DNA of 55,120 nucleotides from Rossellomorea vietnamensis NBRC 101237 (GCF_001591825.1 NZ_BCVQ01000025.1:1-55120), one strand, 5' to 3'; positions 29,901-38,480 are shown, numbered from the stretch's first letter. A program made the numbers and translations. Notes: generated from the sequence alone by a model not told the origin.

Positions 29901-30524
29901 CGAAAAAAGGCGGATCGAATCAATTTCAGTGTCGAATAATTCAATCCGGACAGGGTTCTGAGTGGTTAACGGAAAAATATCGACAATCCCACCGCGAAGG
30001 CTGAATTCACCAGGTGTGCTGACCATCCCTGTCCGTTGATAGCCCATTTGCACCAGCTGATTTAAGATTTCATCCAAGTCGATATCTTCACCCATTTGAA
30101 AACGGATCTGATTCGTTGCCCACATCGATTGAGGTGGAAGGATTTTTCGCAATCCGGCAACAGGTACAATATAGACACCCTTTTGATGATTGGAAAGCTT
30201 ATTCAATACTTCGATCCGTTGTGCCCTCAACTCGGGACTTGCCACACTTAGTTCAGCTGCGATCAGCTCATTAGCAGAATATAAATATACTTCGTCCTCA
30301 GACAAAAATTGAATGAGGTCATCATAGACTTTTTGTGCCTGAAACAAATTATGCGTCACCACTAGGGTGGATTTATTCGTTTGTAGATAGACATCTGCTA
30401 TATAAGCTGTCCGGGATGAGCCGGATAATCCTGCCACAAGTTGTTCAGACAGACGTTCCTCCACTCCAGCGATGATGGACTGTAGTTCTTCACTTTGGTG
30501 AACCTGCTTTAAAATACCTTTCAA
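26994..30524 (-). CDS. mfd: Transcription-repair coupling factor Mfd
   Basis: Large DNA translocase (1176 aa) that removes stalled RNA polymerase and recruits UvrA to lesions. In order: a UvrB-like damage module (about 1-350, [12 protein letters not shown]), the RNA polymerase-interacting domain (about 490-570, [21 protein letters not shown]), two helicase lobes with Walker [12 protein letters not shown] and box DEEQ ([10 protein letters not shown]), ATPIPRT, the TRG-type motif [22 protein letters not shown], and the C-terminal D7 autoinhibitory domain. Starts at TTG 30524 behind GGGGAGGAG. Length is normal. Confidence 0.97.
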   Translation of the reverse strand: MKGILKQVHQSEELQSIIAGVEERLSEQLVAGLSGSSRTAYIADVYLQTNKSTLVVTHNLFQAQKVYDDLIQFLSEDEVYLYSANELIAAELSVASPELRAQRIEVLNKLSNHQKGVYIVPVAGLRKILPPQSMWATNQIRFQMGEDIDLDEILNQLVQMGYQRTGMVSTPGEFSLRGGIVDIFPLTTQNPVRIELFDTEIDSIRLFSVEDQRSIDKLNEIEIGPATEVLLKYENMERLIHEINAGLSTSLKKVKSAAVKEKMTEYIGYEVSQLENGQVPEQIFKYLSLAYEKPSSLLDYLPDDGVLFFDEYSRVQEMSESLEKEEAEWFTSLLQEGQIIQDVPVSHTFSSLVSKTKLPKVYFSLFLRHIPNTSPQNIFNVSTKPMQNFHGQMNVLKAELDRWKKGRYTVVLLGPDEERVKKLQRVLDDYKIEIAFVEDGDKLLPGTIQMINGSLTSGFELPLQKLAVITEEELFNKKTQKKPRRQKLSNAERIKSYSELKVGDHVVHVNHGIGKFLGIETLEINGVHKDYLHVKYQGNDKLYVPVDQIELVQKYVASENKDPKLYKLGGSEWKKVKSKVQSSVQDIADDLIKLYAEREAAKGYAFSPDGDMQREFEMAFPYEETDDQLRSVSEIKHDMERERPMDRLLCGDVGYGKTEVAIRAAFKAIADGKQVAILVPTTILAQQHYETIKERFQDFPVEIGLLSRFRTRKQQQETTKGLKTGTVDIVVGTHRLLSKDIQYRDIGLLIIDEEQRFGVTHKEKIKQLKTNIDVLTLTATPIPRTLHMSMLGVRDLSVIETPPENRFPVQTYVMEYNGALIKEAIEREMARNGQVYFLYNRVEDIERKADEISMLVPDARIAYAHGQMSENELEAVILSFLAGEYDVLVTTTIIETGVDIPNVNTLIVFDADRMGLSQLYQLRGRVGRSNRVAYAYFTYRKDKVLTEVAEKRLQAIKEFTELGSGFKIAMRDLTIRGAGNLLGAQQHGFIDSVGFDLYSQMLKEAIEERKGDLPKQPESSFEVDIEIDAYIPDDYIKDGHQKIEMYKRFRSISTLPEIEELEEEILDRFGEYPEEVGYLFLISEMKIYAKNTKLESIKQDKKTVNIFMSPEGTAQIDGSKVFNLCNKHGRAVGLGMEGSKLKISINTTRLEPSKWFNMAYDIIKHLDEAVKIEENV

Positions 30525-30577
30525 GTGTACGCTCCTCCCCTGTGGTTCTTTCTATAAATGATCTAAAAGTATAAACA

Positions 30578-30608
30578 GAAAAATGCTTTGGCTCTTCACC
30601 AAAGCGTT
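30578..30608 (-). terminator. Terminator of fin
   Basis: Stem AATGCTTTGG (30582-30591) with CCAAAGCGTT (30599-30608), 7-nt loop, followed by T residues on the minus strand. It abuts the fin stop. Confidence 0.82.
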
Positions 30609-30609
30609 C

Positions 30610-30840
30610 TTACTGAATGATATGATCTAATTCATGATAGTCCGGATTTCTCTCCAGGCTCTCCTGACAATCTTCACAGATCGTTTTTACTTGGATGTCC
30701 CCGTTGTCCTGATAGTGAACCATATGTAGCCGCTCTTCATCCGTCAGCATATGAATTCCGAGCTGCTTGGAATGAACGGACACATTTGAAAGAGTCCCGA
30801 CATTCGTTCCGCAATGCCGACACTGATAATGGATCGCCAT
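30610..30840 (-). CDS. fin: Anti-sigma-F factor Fin (YabK)
   Basis: Small zinc protein (76 aa) that in B. subtilis shuts down sigma-F and helps the switch to sigma-G in the forespore. Two CXXC pairs, CRHCG near the N-terminus and CEDCQ near residue 56, form the metal site. GTLSNVSVHSKQLGIHMLTDEER is the family core. GGAGGG lies 6 nt before ATG 30840, so the 6-codon upstream extension is rejected. It sits between pth and mfd as in B. subtilis. Confidence 0.93.
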   Translation of the reverse strand: MAIHYQCRHCGTNVGTLSNVSVHSKQLGIHMLTDEERLHMVHYQDNGDIQVKTICEDCQESLERNPDYHELDHIIQ

Positions 30841-30869
30841 ATCTTTCCCTCCATACACATTTATACTGT

Positions 30870-30899
30870 TAGTATGAACCTGTTAGAAGGGAGTTATTC
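30870..30899 (-). promoter_or_regulatory. Forespore (sigma-G-like, possibly sigma-F) promoter of fin
   Basis: Minus-strand GAATA (30895-30899), 18 nt, CATACTA (30870-30876). Both elements match the sigma-G consensus as I know it without mismatch. It lies 30 nt before the fin start. B. subtilis fin is reported to be sigma-F dependent, and the two factors have overlapping specificity. Confidence 0.6.
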
Positions 30900-30954
30900 A
30901 GACCCGGAAAGGATTGACGATAAAGGGACGCTGGACATTCAGTATATGACATGG

Positions 30955-31512
30955 TCAGTTGAATTTATTCATGACCTCAAGAAATGGTTTATCCAACCAG
31001 GTTTCACACGCTTCCACGCTTGAAGAAATGGCTTTATCCAGTTCAGGCTGCTCTTCCTTCGAAAATTTGCCCAGGACGTAATCCGGCACGCTCATTCCGT
31101 TGGTCGGACGGTCGATGCCCACCCGCAGACGATTAAACTGCTGGGAACCTAAATGGGCAATGGTCGATTTAATGCCATTATGCCCCCCGGCACTCCCCTT
31201 TTGCCTTAATCTTAATTTTCCTACAGGCAAGTCCAGGTCGTCATAAATGACAAGTAAATCCTCATCTTCAATTTCAAAATAATCCATCAGGGGTACAATG
31301 CTTTCCCCTGACAAATTCATATACGTAAGGGGCTTTAATAGAACGACCTTTTCACCCTTATGATGATATGTGCCGTAAACCCCTTTAAATTTGGACTGGT
31401 TCAACGAAACACCCAGTCGATCGGCTAATGCATCTATAATAACGAAACCGATATTATGTCTCGTTTTCTCATATTGTGATCCCGGGTTCCCGAGCCCAAC
31501 GATTAATTTCAT
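30955..31512 (-). CDS. pth: Peptidyl-tRNA hydrolase
   Basis: Releases tRNA from prematurely dropped peptidyl-tRNAs (185 aa). It was named spoVC in B. subtilis from a temperature-sensitive sporulation mutant. Motifs: [23 protein letters not shown] with the catalytic His, [13 protein letters not shown], and the Asp in [26 protein letters not shown]. The frame is open 90 codons further upstream through the ctc terminator region, which is noncoding extension. AGGTG lies before ATG 31512. Confidence 0.95.
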   Translation of the reverse strand: MKLIVGLGNPGSQYEKTRHNIGFVIIDALADRLGVSLNQSKFKGVYGTYHHKGEKVVLLKPLTYMNLSGESIVPLMDYFEIEDEDLLVIYDDLDLPVGKLRLRQKGSAGGHNGIKSTIAHLGSQQFNRLRVGIDRPTNGMSVPDYVLGKFSKEEQPELDKAISSSVEACETWLDKPFLEVMNKFN

Positions 31513-31552
31513 TTCTAACACCTCTTCTGACCTTATACCTCTAGAATAACGT

Positions 31553-31581
31553 AAAAAGCGCAACCTGCAAAAGGTTACGCC
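31553..31581 (-). terminator. Terminator of ctc
   Basis: Stem GCGCAACC (31558-31565) with GGTTACGC (31573-31580), then TTTTT on the minus strand. Located between ctc and pth, so pth may be transcribed partly by read-through. Confidence 0.75.
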
Positions 31582-31597
31582 AAAAAATATTGATTTT

Positions 31598-32251
31598 TTA
31601 CTCTTCCTTCGATTCGCTTTCATCACTGGCTTCCGATTCTCTTCCTTCTTCATTCTCAGGTGTGCCAGCTTCCTGCTCTTCACCACTGTCGATTTCTTCT
31701 TCCTGTCTTGGAGCAAGGATGGAAGCAATGGTGCGGTCATCCTCTTCATTGAGAGTGACGCTATACCTATCACGGATATCACTGATCGTTACCGTTTCTC
31801 CCACTTGGAGCTCGGTTACATCCACTTCGATGGATTCAGGGATATCATTTGGTTTCGCTGTTACAGATACCTCATGCAGAGGCTGCTGCATTACGCCACC
31901 GTCTTTCACGCCGGCCGCTTCTCCTACAAGCTCAATACGAACATCCGCATCGATTTCTTCTGACATATTCACAGCAAGGAAGTCCACATGCGTGACAGCA
32001 TCCTTCAGATGATCCTGCTGGTAATCACTTAAAATGACGTTTTGTTTATTGCCATCTACATTTAAAGAAATGATACCGTTTCTTCCTACTTCACGGATGG
32101 TTTTAATGAATGTAATGGCATCTACCATAATGGGTGTATTATCTGCTTTGTAGCCGTACACGACTCCCGGGATATTCCCCTCATGTCTCAGCTTTGTTAA
32201 TGAAGATCGTTTAAAATCTTTCCTGGTATTTGCTTTTAATTCTGTTGCCAT
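31598..32251 (-). CDS. ctc: Ribosomal protein L25/general stress protein Ctc
   Basis: Two-domain bL25 (TL5/Ctc type), 217 aa, which binds 5S rRNA under stress. The N-terminal L25 domain (about 1-92, [24 protein letters not shown]) is followed by a beta-rich C-terminal domain (about 95-185, [23 protein letters not shown]) and a very acidic, probably disordered tail from about 188. GAAGGTG precedes the ATG. A sigma-B-type promoter lies upstream, as known for B. subtilis ctc. Confidence 0.94.
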   Translation of the reverse strand: MATELKANTRKDFKRSSLTKLRHEGNIPGVVYGYKADNTPIMVDAITFIKTIREVGRNGIISLNVDGNKQNVILSDYQQDHLKDAVTHVDFLAVNMSEEIDADVRIELVGEAAGVKDGGVMQQPLHEVSVTAKPNDIPESIEVDVTELQVGETVTISDIRDRYSVTLNEEDDRTIASILAPRQEEEIDSGEEQEAGTPENEEGRESEASDESESKEE

Positions 32252-32308
32252 GTCTAATCCAACACCTTCCCTAATCTTTTATGTTAGTTAAAGTTCTATA
32301 TATAGTAA

Positions 32309-32334
32309 TTACCCTAATGTGATTTGAAATAAAC
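32309..32334 (-). promoter_or_regulatory. Sigma-B promoter of ctc
   Basis: Minus-strand GTTTAT (32329-32334), 14 nt, GGGTAA (32309-32314). The sigma-B consensus is GTTTAA, N12-15, GGGTAT. ctc is a classical sigma-B gene in B. subtilis, which supports the reading. Confidence 0.7.
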
Positions 32335-32422
32335 ATAGAAAAATCAATTCATTACAAGAAGAGTGCTTCGAGGATGTTGACAGATAAGGGTTTCAAGCCT
32401 TTCCGACAGGAGCCGGAAAACG

Positions 32423-32466
32423 AAAAAGAAGAGCTGGTCCTAAGATTAAAAGGACAAGCTCTTCTT
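32423..32466 (-). terminator. Terminator of glmU-prs
   Basis: Long stem AAGAAGAGCTGGTCC (32426-32440) with GGACAAGCTCTTCTT (32452-32466) followed by TTTTT on the minus strand. It precedes the ctc promoter. Confidence 0.9.
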
Positions 32467-32494
32467 TCTATGCACAAACTACAAATATTAATTC

Positions 32495-33454
32495 TTAATC
32501 AAAAAGCGTGCTGACAGATTGTTGCTCATAGATGCGGATGATTGCTTCGCTGATCAAAGGAGCCACTGACAGGGACTTCACTTTACCGATCATTTTCTCT
32601 TCACCCAATGGGATGGAGTTCGTCACAACCAATTCTTTGATGTTGGAGTTTTCAATGCGCTCGATGGCAGGGCCAGAAAGAACCGGGTGCGTACAGCAGG
32701 CAAAGACTTCTTTCGCTCCGTTTTCAACCAATGCATTGGCTGCAAGTGTAATCGTACCGGCGGTGTCGATGATATCATCGATCAAGATCGCGATTTTCCC
32801 GTCGATATTACCGACGATGTTCATCACCTCTGCCACATTCGGCTTCGGACGACGCTTATCAATGATGGCGATAGGCGCTTTCAAGCGTTCTGCAAGCTTA
32901 CGTGCCCTCGTCACCCCACCATGGTCCGGAGATACGATAACAAGATCTTCCGTATTGAATCCTCTTTCTTCAAAGTAATCCGCTAAGATCGGAACACCCA
33001 TGAGGTGATCGATCAGGATATCGAAGAAACCTTGAATTTGAGGAGCATGCAGATCCAATGTGATGACACGTGTAGCACCGGCTGTTTCTAAAAGGTTCGC
33101 CACTAATTTAGCAGTGATCGGCTCACGTGCTCTAGCTTTACGGTCTTGGCGGGCATAACCATAATAAGGCATCACGATGTTAATCGTCTTGGCAGAAGCA
33201 CGTTTCAGGGCATCCACCATGATCAGAAGCTCCATCAGGTTTTCATTTACCGGCTGACAAGTGGATTGGATGACAAATACATCACAACCACGGATACTTT
33301 CTTCGATGTTGATTTGGATTTCACCGTCACTAAAACGTTTCACGGACGATTTACCTAATTCCACTCCTACTTCATCAGCAATTTCCTTTGCAAGATGGTA
33401 GTTAGAATTAAGAGAGAAGATTTTTAACTTGGAATTAATATAAGAGTTTGGCAT
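32495..33454 (-). CDS. prs: Ribose-phosphate pyrophosphokinase (PRPP synthetase, class I)
   Basis: Makes PRPP from ribose 5-phosphate and ATP for nucleotide, histidine and tryptophan synthesis (319 aa). It shows the catalytic flexible-loop region [21 protein letters not shown], the signature [28 protein letters not shown] and the PRPP loop [18 protein letters not shown] precedes the ATG. It lies 13 nt after glmU. The PurR and RidA genes nearby also concern PRPP-responsive purine metabolism, although they are separate transcripts. Confidence 0.97.
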   Translation of the reverse strand: MPNSYINSKLKIFSLNSNYHLAKEIADEVGVELGKSSVKRFSDGEIQINIEESIRGCDVFVIQSTCQPVNENLMELLIMVDALKRASAKTINIVMPYYGYARQDRKARAREPITAKLVANLLETAGATRVITLDLHAPQIQGFFDILIDHLMGVPILADYFEERGFNTEDLVIVSPDHGGVTRARKLAERLKAPIAIIDKRRPKPNVAEVMNIVGNIDGKIAILIDDIIDTAGTITLAANALVENGAKEVFACCTHPVLSGPAIERIENSNIKELVVTNSIPLGEEKMIGKVKSLSVAPLISEAIIRIYEQQSVSTLFD

Positions 33455-33467
33455 TGTGGACCTCCCA

Positions 33468-34841
33468 TTATTTCTTATGATTTAGATTTTGAACATAATT
33501 TTCTTTATTTACTTGGCGAGCTCTTGCAATGGAAAGAGACTCACCGGGAACATCCTCAGTAATGGTAGAACCAGCGGCAATGTAGGCACCTTTCCCTACG
33601 CTGACGGGGGCAACCAGATTAGAATTGCAGCCTACAAATACACCGTCTTCAATCTTTGTCAGGTGCTTATTCTTTCCATCATAGTTCACTGTGATGGATC
33701 CACACCCGATGTTGACGTCACGTCCGACTTCAGCATCACCAATGTAGCTTAAATGTGAAGCCTTACTCGCTTTGCCGAATGTTGCTTTCTTGATTTCTAC
33801 AAAGTTACCGATCTTCACTTCATCTTCAATGGTAGAAGCAGGGCGGATATGAGCAAATGGCCCAATTTGAACATCCGCTCCGATCGAACTGTCATGAGCC
33901 ACAGACTGCTTCAAGACTGCACGGTCCCCGATCTCACAATCCTTCACCTCGGAGTTCGGTCCGATCATGGCATCTTCACCGATCGATGTGCTGCCTTGAA
34001 GCACTGTGCCAGGCAGGATCACGGTATCTCTTCCGATCGTGACATCTGCATCGATATAAGTATTGTTTGGATCTTTGATCGTTACACCATTGCGCATATG
34101 GAATTCATTGATGCGCTTTTTCATTGTGATCTCTGCTTGAGAAAGGGCCACGCGATCGTTGACACCAAGCGTCTCATCAAAGTCACTTGTCTGATAGGCA
34201 CTGACGATTTCACCTTCCGATTGAAGGATCTCAATGACATCCGGCAAATAATATTCACCTTGTACGTTATCATTCGAAACCTTCTTCAGGGCATCGAATA
34301 ACGCTTTATTATCAAAACAATACGTTCCGGTATTAATTTCTTTCACACTTCGTTCTTCTTCACTTGCATCTTTATGTTCCACAATGCGTTCCACTAATCC
34401 ATCCTGGTTACGGATGATCCGTCCGTATCCATCAGGGGATTCCGTATGCCCCGTCAATATGGTCGCTTTGGCACCCTGTCCTTCATGATGCTTCACCAGC
34501 GCTTCCATCGTCTCTCCTTTAATGAGCGGCGTATCGCCACATACCACTAAAGTAGTACCTTCAAGGTCACCCAGGACATCTTCAGACTGCATCACAGCAT
34601 GAGCTGTCCCTAACTGCTCAGCCTGTAGAGCAAAATCACTCTTGCCTTCTAAATGCGACTTCACAAGCTCAGCACCATGACCGATGATTGTGACAGTCTT
34701 CTCTATATGTAGTGTTGAAATTTGGTCGACCACATGTTCCACCATCGGCTTGCCACACACAGGATGAAGAACTTTATAAAGCTTCGACTTCATTCTCGTA
34801 CCTTGTCCAGCAGCTAAAATAACGGCATATCGATTTGTCAT
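33468..34841 (-). CDS. glmU: Bifunctional GlmU: glucosamine-1-phosphate acetyltransferase/GlcNAc-1-P uridyltransferase
   Basis: Makes UDP-GlcNAc for peptidoglycan and teichoic acids (457 aa). The N-terminal uridyltransferase (about 1-230) has the [25 protein letters not shown] motif, EQLGTAHAV and GDTPLI. The C-terminal part (about 250-440) is a left-handed beta-helix of hexapeptide repeats ending in the acetyl-CoA site ([23 protein letters not shown]). The frame opens 10 codons earlier, but GGAGG lies 7 nt before ATG 34841. The promoter at 34876-34904 separates it from the repeat array. Confidence 0.96.
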   Translation of the reverse strand: MTNRYAVILAAGQGTRMKSKLYKVLHPVCGKPMVEHVVDQISTLHIEKTVTIIGHGAELVKSHLEGKSDFALQAEQLGTAHAVMQSEDVLGDLEGTTLVVCGDTPLIKGETMEALVKHHEGQGAKATILTGHTESPDGYGRIIRNQDGLVERIVEHKDASEEERSVKEINTGTYCFDNKALFDALKKVSNDNVQGEYYLPDVIEILQSEGEIVSAYQTSDFDETLGVNDRVALSQAEITMKKRINEFHMRNGVTIKDPNNTYIDADVTIGRDTVILPGTVLQGSTSIGEDAMIGPNSEVKDCEIGDRAVLKQSVAHDSSIGADVQIGPFAHIRPASTIEDEVKIGNFVEIKKATFGKASKASHLSYIGDAEVGRDVNIGCGSITVNYDGKNKHLTKIEDGVFVGCNSNLVAPVSVGKGAYIAAGSTITEDVPGESLSIARARQVNKENYVQNLNHKK

Positions 34842-34875
34842 TTTTGGTCCTCCAATAACCTTTTTATCCATAACG

Positions 34876-34904
34876 AATATATCCTAAAAACTCTACCATT
34901 TCAA
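34876..34904 (-). promoter_or_regulatory. Sigma-A promoter of glmU-prs
   Basis: Minus-strand TTGAAA (34899-34904), 17 nt, TATATT (34876-34881), 35 nt before the glmU start. Each hexamer is 5 of 6 against consensus. Confidence 0.55.
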
Positions 34905-34938
34905 GGATTCATGTAAAAGTACATATATTTGACAAACG

Positions 34939-35065
34939 AAAAGCGGAAGGGGCTCGCACTGGGGCGACAAGCATAAGACGAACATGCCGGAAAGGCGCTC
35001 TTTGCCTTTTTGGCATGTTTGACTTATGACCTCGAGCCCTAAGCCCCTGGAGCTGGACATCGCAG
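34939..35065 (+). repeat. Tandem hairpin repeat, unit 1 of 4 (type A)
   Basis: Unit of exactly 127 bp starting AAAAGCGG. Arms: GGGGCT with AGCCCC, TGGGGC with GCCCTA (one G-T, near perfect), CATAAG with CTTATG, AACATGCC with GGCATGTT, AAAGGC with GCCTTT. It ends GGAGCTGGACATCGCAG. Its AACATGCC arm is identical to that of the unit at 10788. Confidence 0.93.
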
Positions 35066-35192
35066 AAAAGCGGAGGCGGCTTGCTCAGGCCCGACAAGCA
35101 TAAGACGAATCAACCGGAAAGGCGTTCTTTGCCTTTTTGGTTGATTTGACTTATGACCTCGAGGGACTAGCCGCCGGAGCTGGACATCGCAG
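35066..35192 (+). repeat. Tandem hairpin repeat, unit 2 of 4 (type B)
   Basis: 127 bp. Outer arms GGCGGCT with AGCCGCC, variable arm AATCAACC with GGTTGATT, shared CATAAG/CTTATG and AAAGGC/GCCTTT. The outer and variable arms both differ from unit 1 while staying fully complementary. Confidence 0.93.
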
Positions 35193-35319
35193 AAAAGCGG
35201 AAGGGGCTCGCACTGGGGCGACAAGCATAAGACGAGTAACCCGGAAAGGCGTTCTTTGCCTTTTTGGGTTACTTGGCTTATGACCTCGAGCCCCAAGCCC
35301 CTGGAGCTGGACATCGCAG
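35193..35319 (+). repeat. Tandem hairpin repeat, unit 3 of 4 (type A)
   Basis: 127 bp. Outer arms GGGGCT/AGCCCC and TGGGGC/GCCCCA as in unit 1, but the variable arm is AGTAACCC with GGGTTACT. Confidence 0.93.
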
Positions 35320-35456
35320 AAAAGCGGAGGCGGCTTGCCCAGGCCCGACAAGCATAAGATGAATTGACCGGAAAGGCGCTCTTTGCCTTTTTGACAGGTT
35401 TGACTTATGACCTCGAGCCTCTAGCCGCCGGAGCTGGACATCGCAGAAAAGCAGAA
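35320..35456 (+). repeat. Tandem hairpin repeat, unit 4 of 4 (type B) plus start of a fifth
   Basis: 127 bp to 35446, then AAAAGCAG opens a fifth unit that breaks off after about 10 bases. Outer arms GGCGGCT/AGCCGCC. The variable arm AATTGACC is only partly matched (GACAGGTT), so this copy looks slightly decayed. Confidence 0.9.
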
Positions 35457-35584
35457 ACCCAATGTCGAATTTTCTTTCCCACAAAAAACCAAAAAATGTT
35501 CATTTATAGGTTTCACCATTCTATAAGCCTGGGTATACAAAAAACGTAAGAACCAGCGCTTTTTAAAAAGGGGCTCCAGAAGAC

Positions 35585-35616
35585 AAAAAAAAGAGCCTTA
35601 CAAAAAGTAGGCTCTT
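35585..35616 (-). terminator. Terminator of spoVG
   Basis: Stem AAGAGCCTTAC (35591-35601) with GTAGGCTCTT (35607-35616), one bulge, followed by TTTTTT on the minus strand. The 130 bp between it and the repeat array shows nothing clear. Confidence 0.85.
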
Positions 35617-35632
35617 GATGCAATAGATCCTA

Positions 35633-35926
35633 TTAGGAAGCCCCAGCTTCTTCTAACTCAACTTCTTCCAGCTCTCCTAAACGGTGGTACTCAGCTAAAA
35701 CGGCGTCTTGAATCTTGCCGCGGGTACCCGAATTGATTGGATGAGCAATATCACGGAATTCTCCATCCGGAGTCCGCTTACTTGGCATCGCTACAAATAA
35801 GCCATTGTTCCCATCAATCACGCGAATGTCATGAACAACAAATTCATTATCCAGCGTAATAGATGCGATAGCTCTCATGCGACCGTCGGTGTTTACTCGG
35901 CGTAATCTTACGTCTGTTACTTCCAT
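35633..35926 (-). CDS. spoVG: Septation/RNA-binding regulator SpoVG
   Basis: Small conserved protein (97 aa) affecting septation and cortex formation in Bacillus and gene control in other Firmicutes, with nucleic-acid binding reported. Nearly the whole sequence matches the family: [64 protein letters not shown] precedes ATG 35926, and the 4-codon GTG extension overlaps that site. It has a sigma-H-type promoter and an A/T-rich upstream region, and is bounded by terminators on both sides. Confidence 0.96.
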   Translation of the reverse strand: MEVTDVRLRRVNTDGRMRAIASITLDNEFVVHDIRVIDGNNGLFVAMPSKRTPDGEFRDIAHPINSGTRGKIQDAVLAEYHRLGELEEVELEEAGAS

Positions 35927-35966
35927 TCTGTTCACCACCTTTTTCCCTAGATGAAATCTACTCTAT

Positions 35967-35995
35967 GTATTCAACGAATTATTTAGATATTCCTT
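35967..35995 (-). promoter_or_regulatory. Sigma-H promoter of spoVG
   Basis: Minus-strand AAGGAATAT (35987-35995), 11 nt, GTTGAATAC (35967-35975), fitting RNAGGAWWW, N11-12, RNNGAATWW. Upstream (about 36000-36050) is very A/T-rich, as in B. subtilis where this region boosts transcription and binds AbrB. Confidence 0.7.
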
Positions 35996-36079
35996 CTTAA
36001 ATTGTAAAATTTTTTGAAAAGTTTTATTTTTTCCATTCATTCAACCATTCCATTTGAACTACACTTCTTTTTTGATACA

Positions 36080-36111
36080 AAAAAACACCCGTGAAGATTA
36101 CTTCACGAGTG
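36080..36111 (-). terminator. Terminator of purR-ridA, overlapping the ridA stop
   Basis: Stem CACCCGTGAAG (36086-36096) with CTTCACGAGTG (36101-36111) and a 4-nt loop, then T7 on the minus strand. The ridA stop codon (36098-36100) lies in the loop, so the last codons form one arm. Confidence 0.9.
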
Positions 36112-36472
36112 CGATTACTTCAATTTCAACCTGAGCATCTTTAGGTAAGCGGGCTACTTCCACACAAGAACGGGCCGGCTTGTGGTTGCTGAAATATTCC
36201 CCATACACTTCATTGATTGCCCCGAAATCATTCATATCCTTGATGAAGACCGTTGCTTTGACCACTGTTTCAATGGAAGCCCCAGCTTCCGATAATACGG
36301 CTTGAAGATTGCGGAAGACTTGATGCGTCTGCTCCACTACATCTCCTTCGATCATTGAACCCTCGGCCGTTAAAGGAATCTGTCCTGAACTGTAGAACAA
36401 ATTATTTACGACAATACCTTGTGAATATGGCCCGATTGCTGCCGGTGCTTCCTTAGTAGAAACTACACGCAT
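36098..36472 (-). CDS. ridA: Reactive intermediate deaminase RidA (YabJ/YjgF)
   Basis: Hydrolyses reactive enamine/imine intermediates released by PLP enzymes (124 aa, trimeric family). Motifs: [51 protein letters not shown] and the signature [21 protein letters not shown], with the catalytic Arg in RSCVEV. GGGGAGG precedes the ATG. It follows purR by 15 nt, as in B. subtilis, where YabJ supports purine repression. Confidence 0.94.
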   Translation of the reverse strand: MRVVSTKEAPAAIGPYSQGIVVNNLFYSSGQIPLTAEGSMIEGDVVEQTHQVFRNLQAVLSEAGASIETVVKATVFIKDMNDFGAINEVYGEYFSNHKPARSCVEVARLPKDAQVEIEVIALVK

Positions 36473-36487
36473 AGTAAATGCCTCCCC

Positions 36488-37324
36488 TTATGGTAAAAAT
36501 GTTAGATTGGATTGAAAATAATTTCCTTCGGTTAAGGAAATCTGTTTATCCTTTTCATTTACTTCAGACAATTTCAACAATGAAACATAATCATCCACCA
36601 ATCGTCCGTCCATGCTATTGGATTCAACCAGAACCCCGATTCCCGACAAGGTGGCAGAAAACTCTTCCAACAGGTTTTTCATTCCATTGATGGTTCCGCC
36701 TGCCTTCATGAAATCATCGACAACCAATACTTTAGATCCTTCCTTCAAACTTCTTTTAGAAAGAACCATGGATTGAATTCTCTTCGATGAACCGGACACA
36801 TAGTTGATGCTCACTGTCGATCCTTCGGTTACACGGCTGTCCCGTCTGACAATGACCACCGGTACATTCAAATATGAGGCAATCGCATTGGCAATCGGAA
36901 TTCCCTTCGTTGCCACTGTCATAATGACATCAATATCTTTTTCAGCAAATGCAGATGCCAGTAATTTCCCGACACTCTTCATGAGCTGGGGGTTACCAAG
37001 CAGGTCGGTCATATAAAGGTATCCGCCCGGTAAAAGACGATCGGAGCTTTCCAGGTGGACACAAAGCTCTTCAATCATGGCCTTCGCTTCCTGACTGTTT
37101 ACCTTTGGTACATATTTCACTCCACCTGCTGCCCCGGGAACCGTCTGTACCGTCCCGACACCCCGTCCCTCAAATGTTTCCTTTACAATCGTCAAGTCTT
37201 CACTGATGGAAGACTTGGCAGAACCGTACCGTTCAGAGAAAAAAGTCAAGGGCACAAGTTGGTGGGGCCGTTCTAATAAATAGTGCGTCATATCAATCAA
37301 TCGTTCGCTGCGCTTAAACTTCAC
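36488..37324 (-). CDS. purR: Purine operon repressor PurR (PRPP-responsive)
   Basis: DNA-binding repressor of purine genes, released by PRPP (278 aa). The N-terminal winged helix (about 1-75, RSERLIDMTHYLLERPHQLVPLTFF then SAKSSISEDLTIVKETFE) is joined to a phosphoribosyltransferase-like domain with the PRPP loop VLVVDDFMKAGGTINGM. The start is GTG 37324 or the TTG one codon before, behind AGGAGG. Two inverted PurBox-like sequences upstream suggest self-regulation. Confidence 0.95.
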   Translation of the reverse strand: MKFKRSERLIDMTHYLLERPHQLVPLTFFSERYGSAKSSISEDLTIVKETFEGRGVGTVQTVPGAAGGVKYVPKVNSQEAKAMIEELCVHLESSDRLLPGGYLYMTDLLGNPQLMKSVGKLLASAFAEKDIDVIMTVATKGIPIANAIASYLNVPVVIVRRDSRVTEGSTVSINYVSGSSKRIQSMVLSKRSLKEGSKVLVVDDFMKAGGTINGMKNLLEEFSATLSGIGVLVESNSMDGRLVDDYVSLLKLSEVNEKDKQISLTEGNYFQSNLTFLP

Positions 37325-37338
37325 CAAAGAAACCTCCT

Positions 37339-37383
37339 AAATCCGAATATTATAAAGTAAATATATCATTAATATACGGATTT
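37339..37383 (-). promoter_or_regulatory. Candidate PurBox pair before purR
   Basis: Inverted repeat AAATCCGAATATT (37339-37351) and AATATACGGATTT (37371-37383) with 12 of 13 arm positions complementary. Against the PurBox consensus AWWWCCGAACWWT, read from each side, the arms match 12 and 11 of 13. A minus-strand TATAAT sits between them. The 19-nt gap is slightly longer than the 16-17 I recall for PurR operators. Confidence 0.45.
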
Positions 37384-37395
37384 CGGCAAGAGCTC

Positions 37396-38250
37396 TTAAT
37401 CTCCAAGCATGCGCACTGCGAAAACTTGATCACAAAAACCTCTTAAACCATTGTAGATTCGATGAAGTCTTGATTCATATTGCACCAATCCATATACTGT
37501 CGGGCCGCTTCCGCTCATCAGAACGGCATCGGCACCGAACCGCTCCATTTGATCTTTAATCTGGGATACTTCCGGATGCATATCCAATGTAACCGATTCG
37601 AGTACATTCCCGAGATTGGAGCAAATATCACGATAATTCCCATGTTCTAAAGCTGATACCATTGCGCTGGTATCCGGATGCTGTATGTTTTTCAAGTCCA
37701 GATTTTTATACACATCCGCTGTTGAAACGCCTATCGTCGGTTTGGCCAAAATCACCCAGCAGTTCGGGGGAGCGGGAAGATGTTTGATCTTCTCTCCTCT
37801 TCCCGACGCCAGGGCTGTCCCTCCATAAACACAGAAGGATACATCAGAACCAATTTCAGCACCCAGCTCTGCCAATTCGTCCATACTCAGACCTAAATCC
37901 CATAATCGATTCAGTCCTTTTAAGGTCGCAGCAGCATCACTGCTTCCCCCTGCCAACCCTGCTGCTACAGGGATCACTTTATCGATGGAAATGGCTACAC
38001 CCTTCTTGATGTTCAATTTCTCTTTCAACAGATGTGCAGCCTGATAGGCAAGGTTTCTTCCATCATCCGGCACAAATCGATTGTGGGAAAGAATTTTGAT
38101 CGTATCGTCTGAAAGATTCGTCAGTTCAATTCTATCCGCTAAATCGATTGTCGTCATAACCATCTCAACTTCATGGTAACCATCTGAACGTTTATGTAAA
38201 ACATCAAGTGATAGGTTAATTTTTGCCGGCGCCTTTACTAATAACCTCAT
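37396..38250 (-). CDS. ispE: 4-diphosphocytidyl-2-C-methyl-D-erythritol kinase
   Basis: GHMP kinase of the non-mevalonate isoprenoid route (284 aa). The GHMP ATP loop is [21 protein letters not shown] (starting near residue 92). N-terminal [28 protein letters not shown] and C-terminal [12 protein letters not shown] are family motifs. GAAGGTGATG precedes the ATG. It lies between sspF and purR. The start of a new transcript is suggested by TATAAT at 38299-38304 (minus strand) with a dyad at its -35 position. Confidence 0.95.
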   Translation of the reverse strand: MRLLVKAPAKINLSLDVLHKRSDGYHEVEMVMTTIDLADRIELTNLSDDTIKILSHNRFVPDDGRNLAYQAAHLLKEKLNIKKGVAISIDKVIPVAAGLAGGSSDAAATLKGLNRLWDLGLSMDELAELGAEIGSDVSFCVYGGTALASGRGEKIKHLPAPPNCWVILAKPTIGVSTADVYKNLDLKNIQHPDTSAMVSALEHGNYRDICSNLGNVLESVTLDMHPEVSQIKDQMERFGADAVLMSGSGPTVYGLVQYESRLHRIYNGLRGFCDQVFAVRMLGD

Positions 38251-38321
38251 ATCATCACCTTCTTACCAATACTCTTTGTTATATTGTATCATACACTTAT
38301 TATAGAGAGTGTTAACTTCTA

Positions 38322-38343
38322 AACATACTCATATAAGTATGTT
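38322..38343. promoter_or_regulatory. Dyad, possible operator of ispE
   Basis: Perfect 8-bp inverted repeat AACATACT (38322-38329) and AGTATGTT (38336-38343) with a 6-nt centre. It covers the place where the -35 would be for the minus-strand TATAAT at 38299-38304. No T run follows, so it is not a terminator. Confidence 0.4.
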
Positions 38344-38390
38344 ATTTTATCACGTAAAGTAATGATAGGAAAGATTGCGTTGCCTCTTAT

Positions 38391-38437
38391 AAAAAAAGGC
38401 CGCCGGAAAAGCATGACACTTTTTAGGCGACCCTTTT
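38391..38437 (-). terminator. Terminator of sspF
   Basis: Imperfect stem AAAAGGCCGCC and GGCGACCCTTTTT around an A/T-rich loop, with a T run on both strands. It may act in both directions. Confidence 0.65.
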
Positions 38438-38480
38438 TATATGGTACTGATAAAAGATGTAATCCATATGTGTAAAAGAG

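Noticed and set aside
31513..31782. N-terminal extension of pth by 90 codons
   Set aside because: The extension runs through the ctc terminator and antisense-like low-complexity sequence. The internal ATG has a proper ribosome-binding site and matches the Pth N-terminus.
34939..35456. CRISPR array
   Set aside because: The repeated part covers nearly the whole 127-bp unit and the variable parts are paired arms, not unique spacers. No cas genes are present.
34909..35549. Several overlapping open frames across the repeat array (for example 34909-35097, 35039-35314, 35278-35484)
   Set aside because: They follow the repeat period, share the same translated segments, have no ribosome-binding sites and resemble no protein. 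They are by-products of the hairpin repeats.
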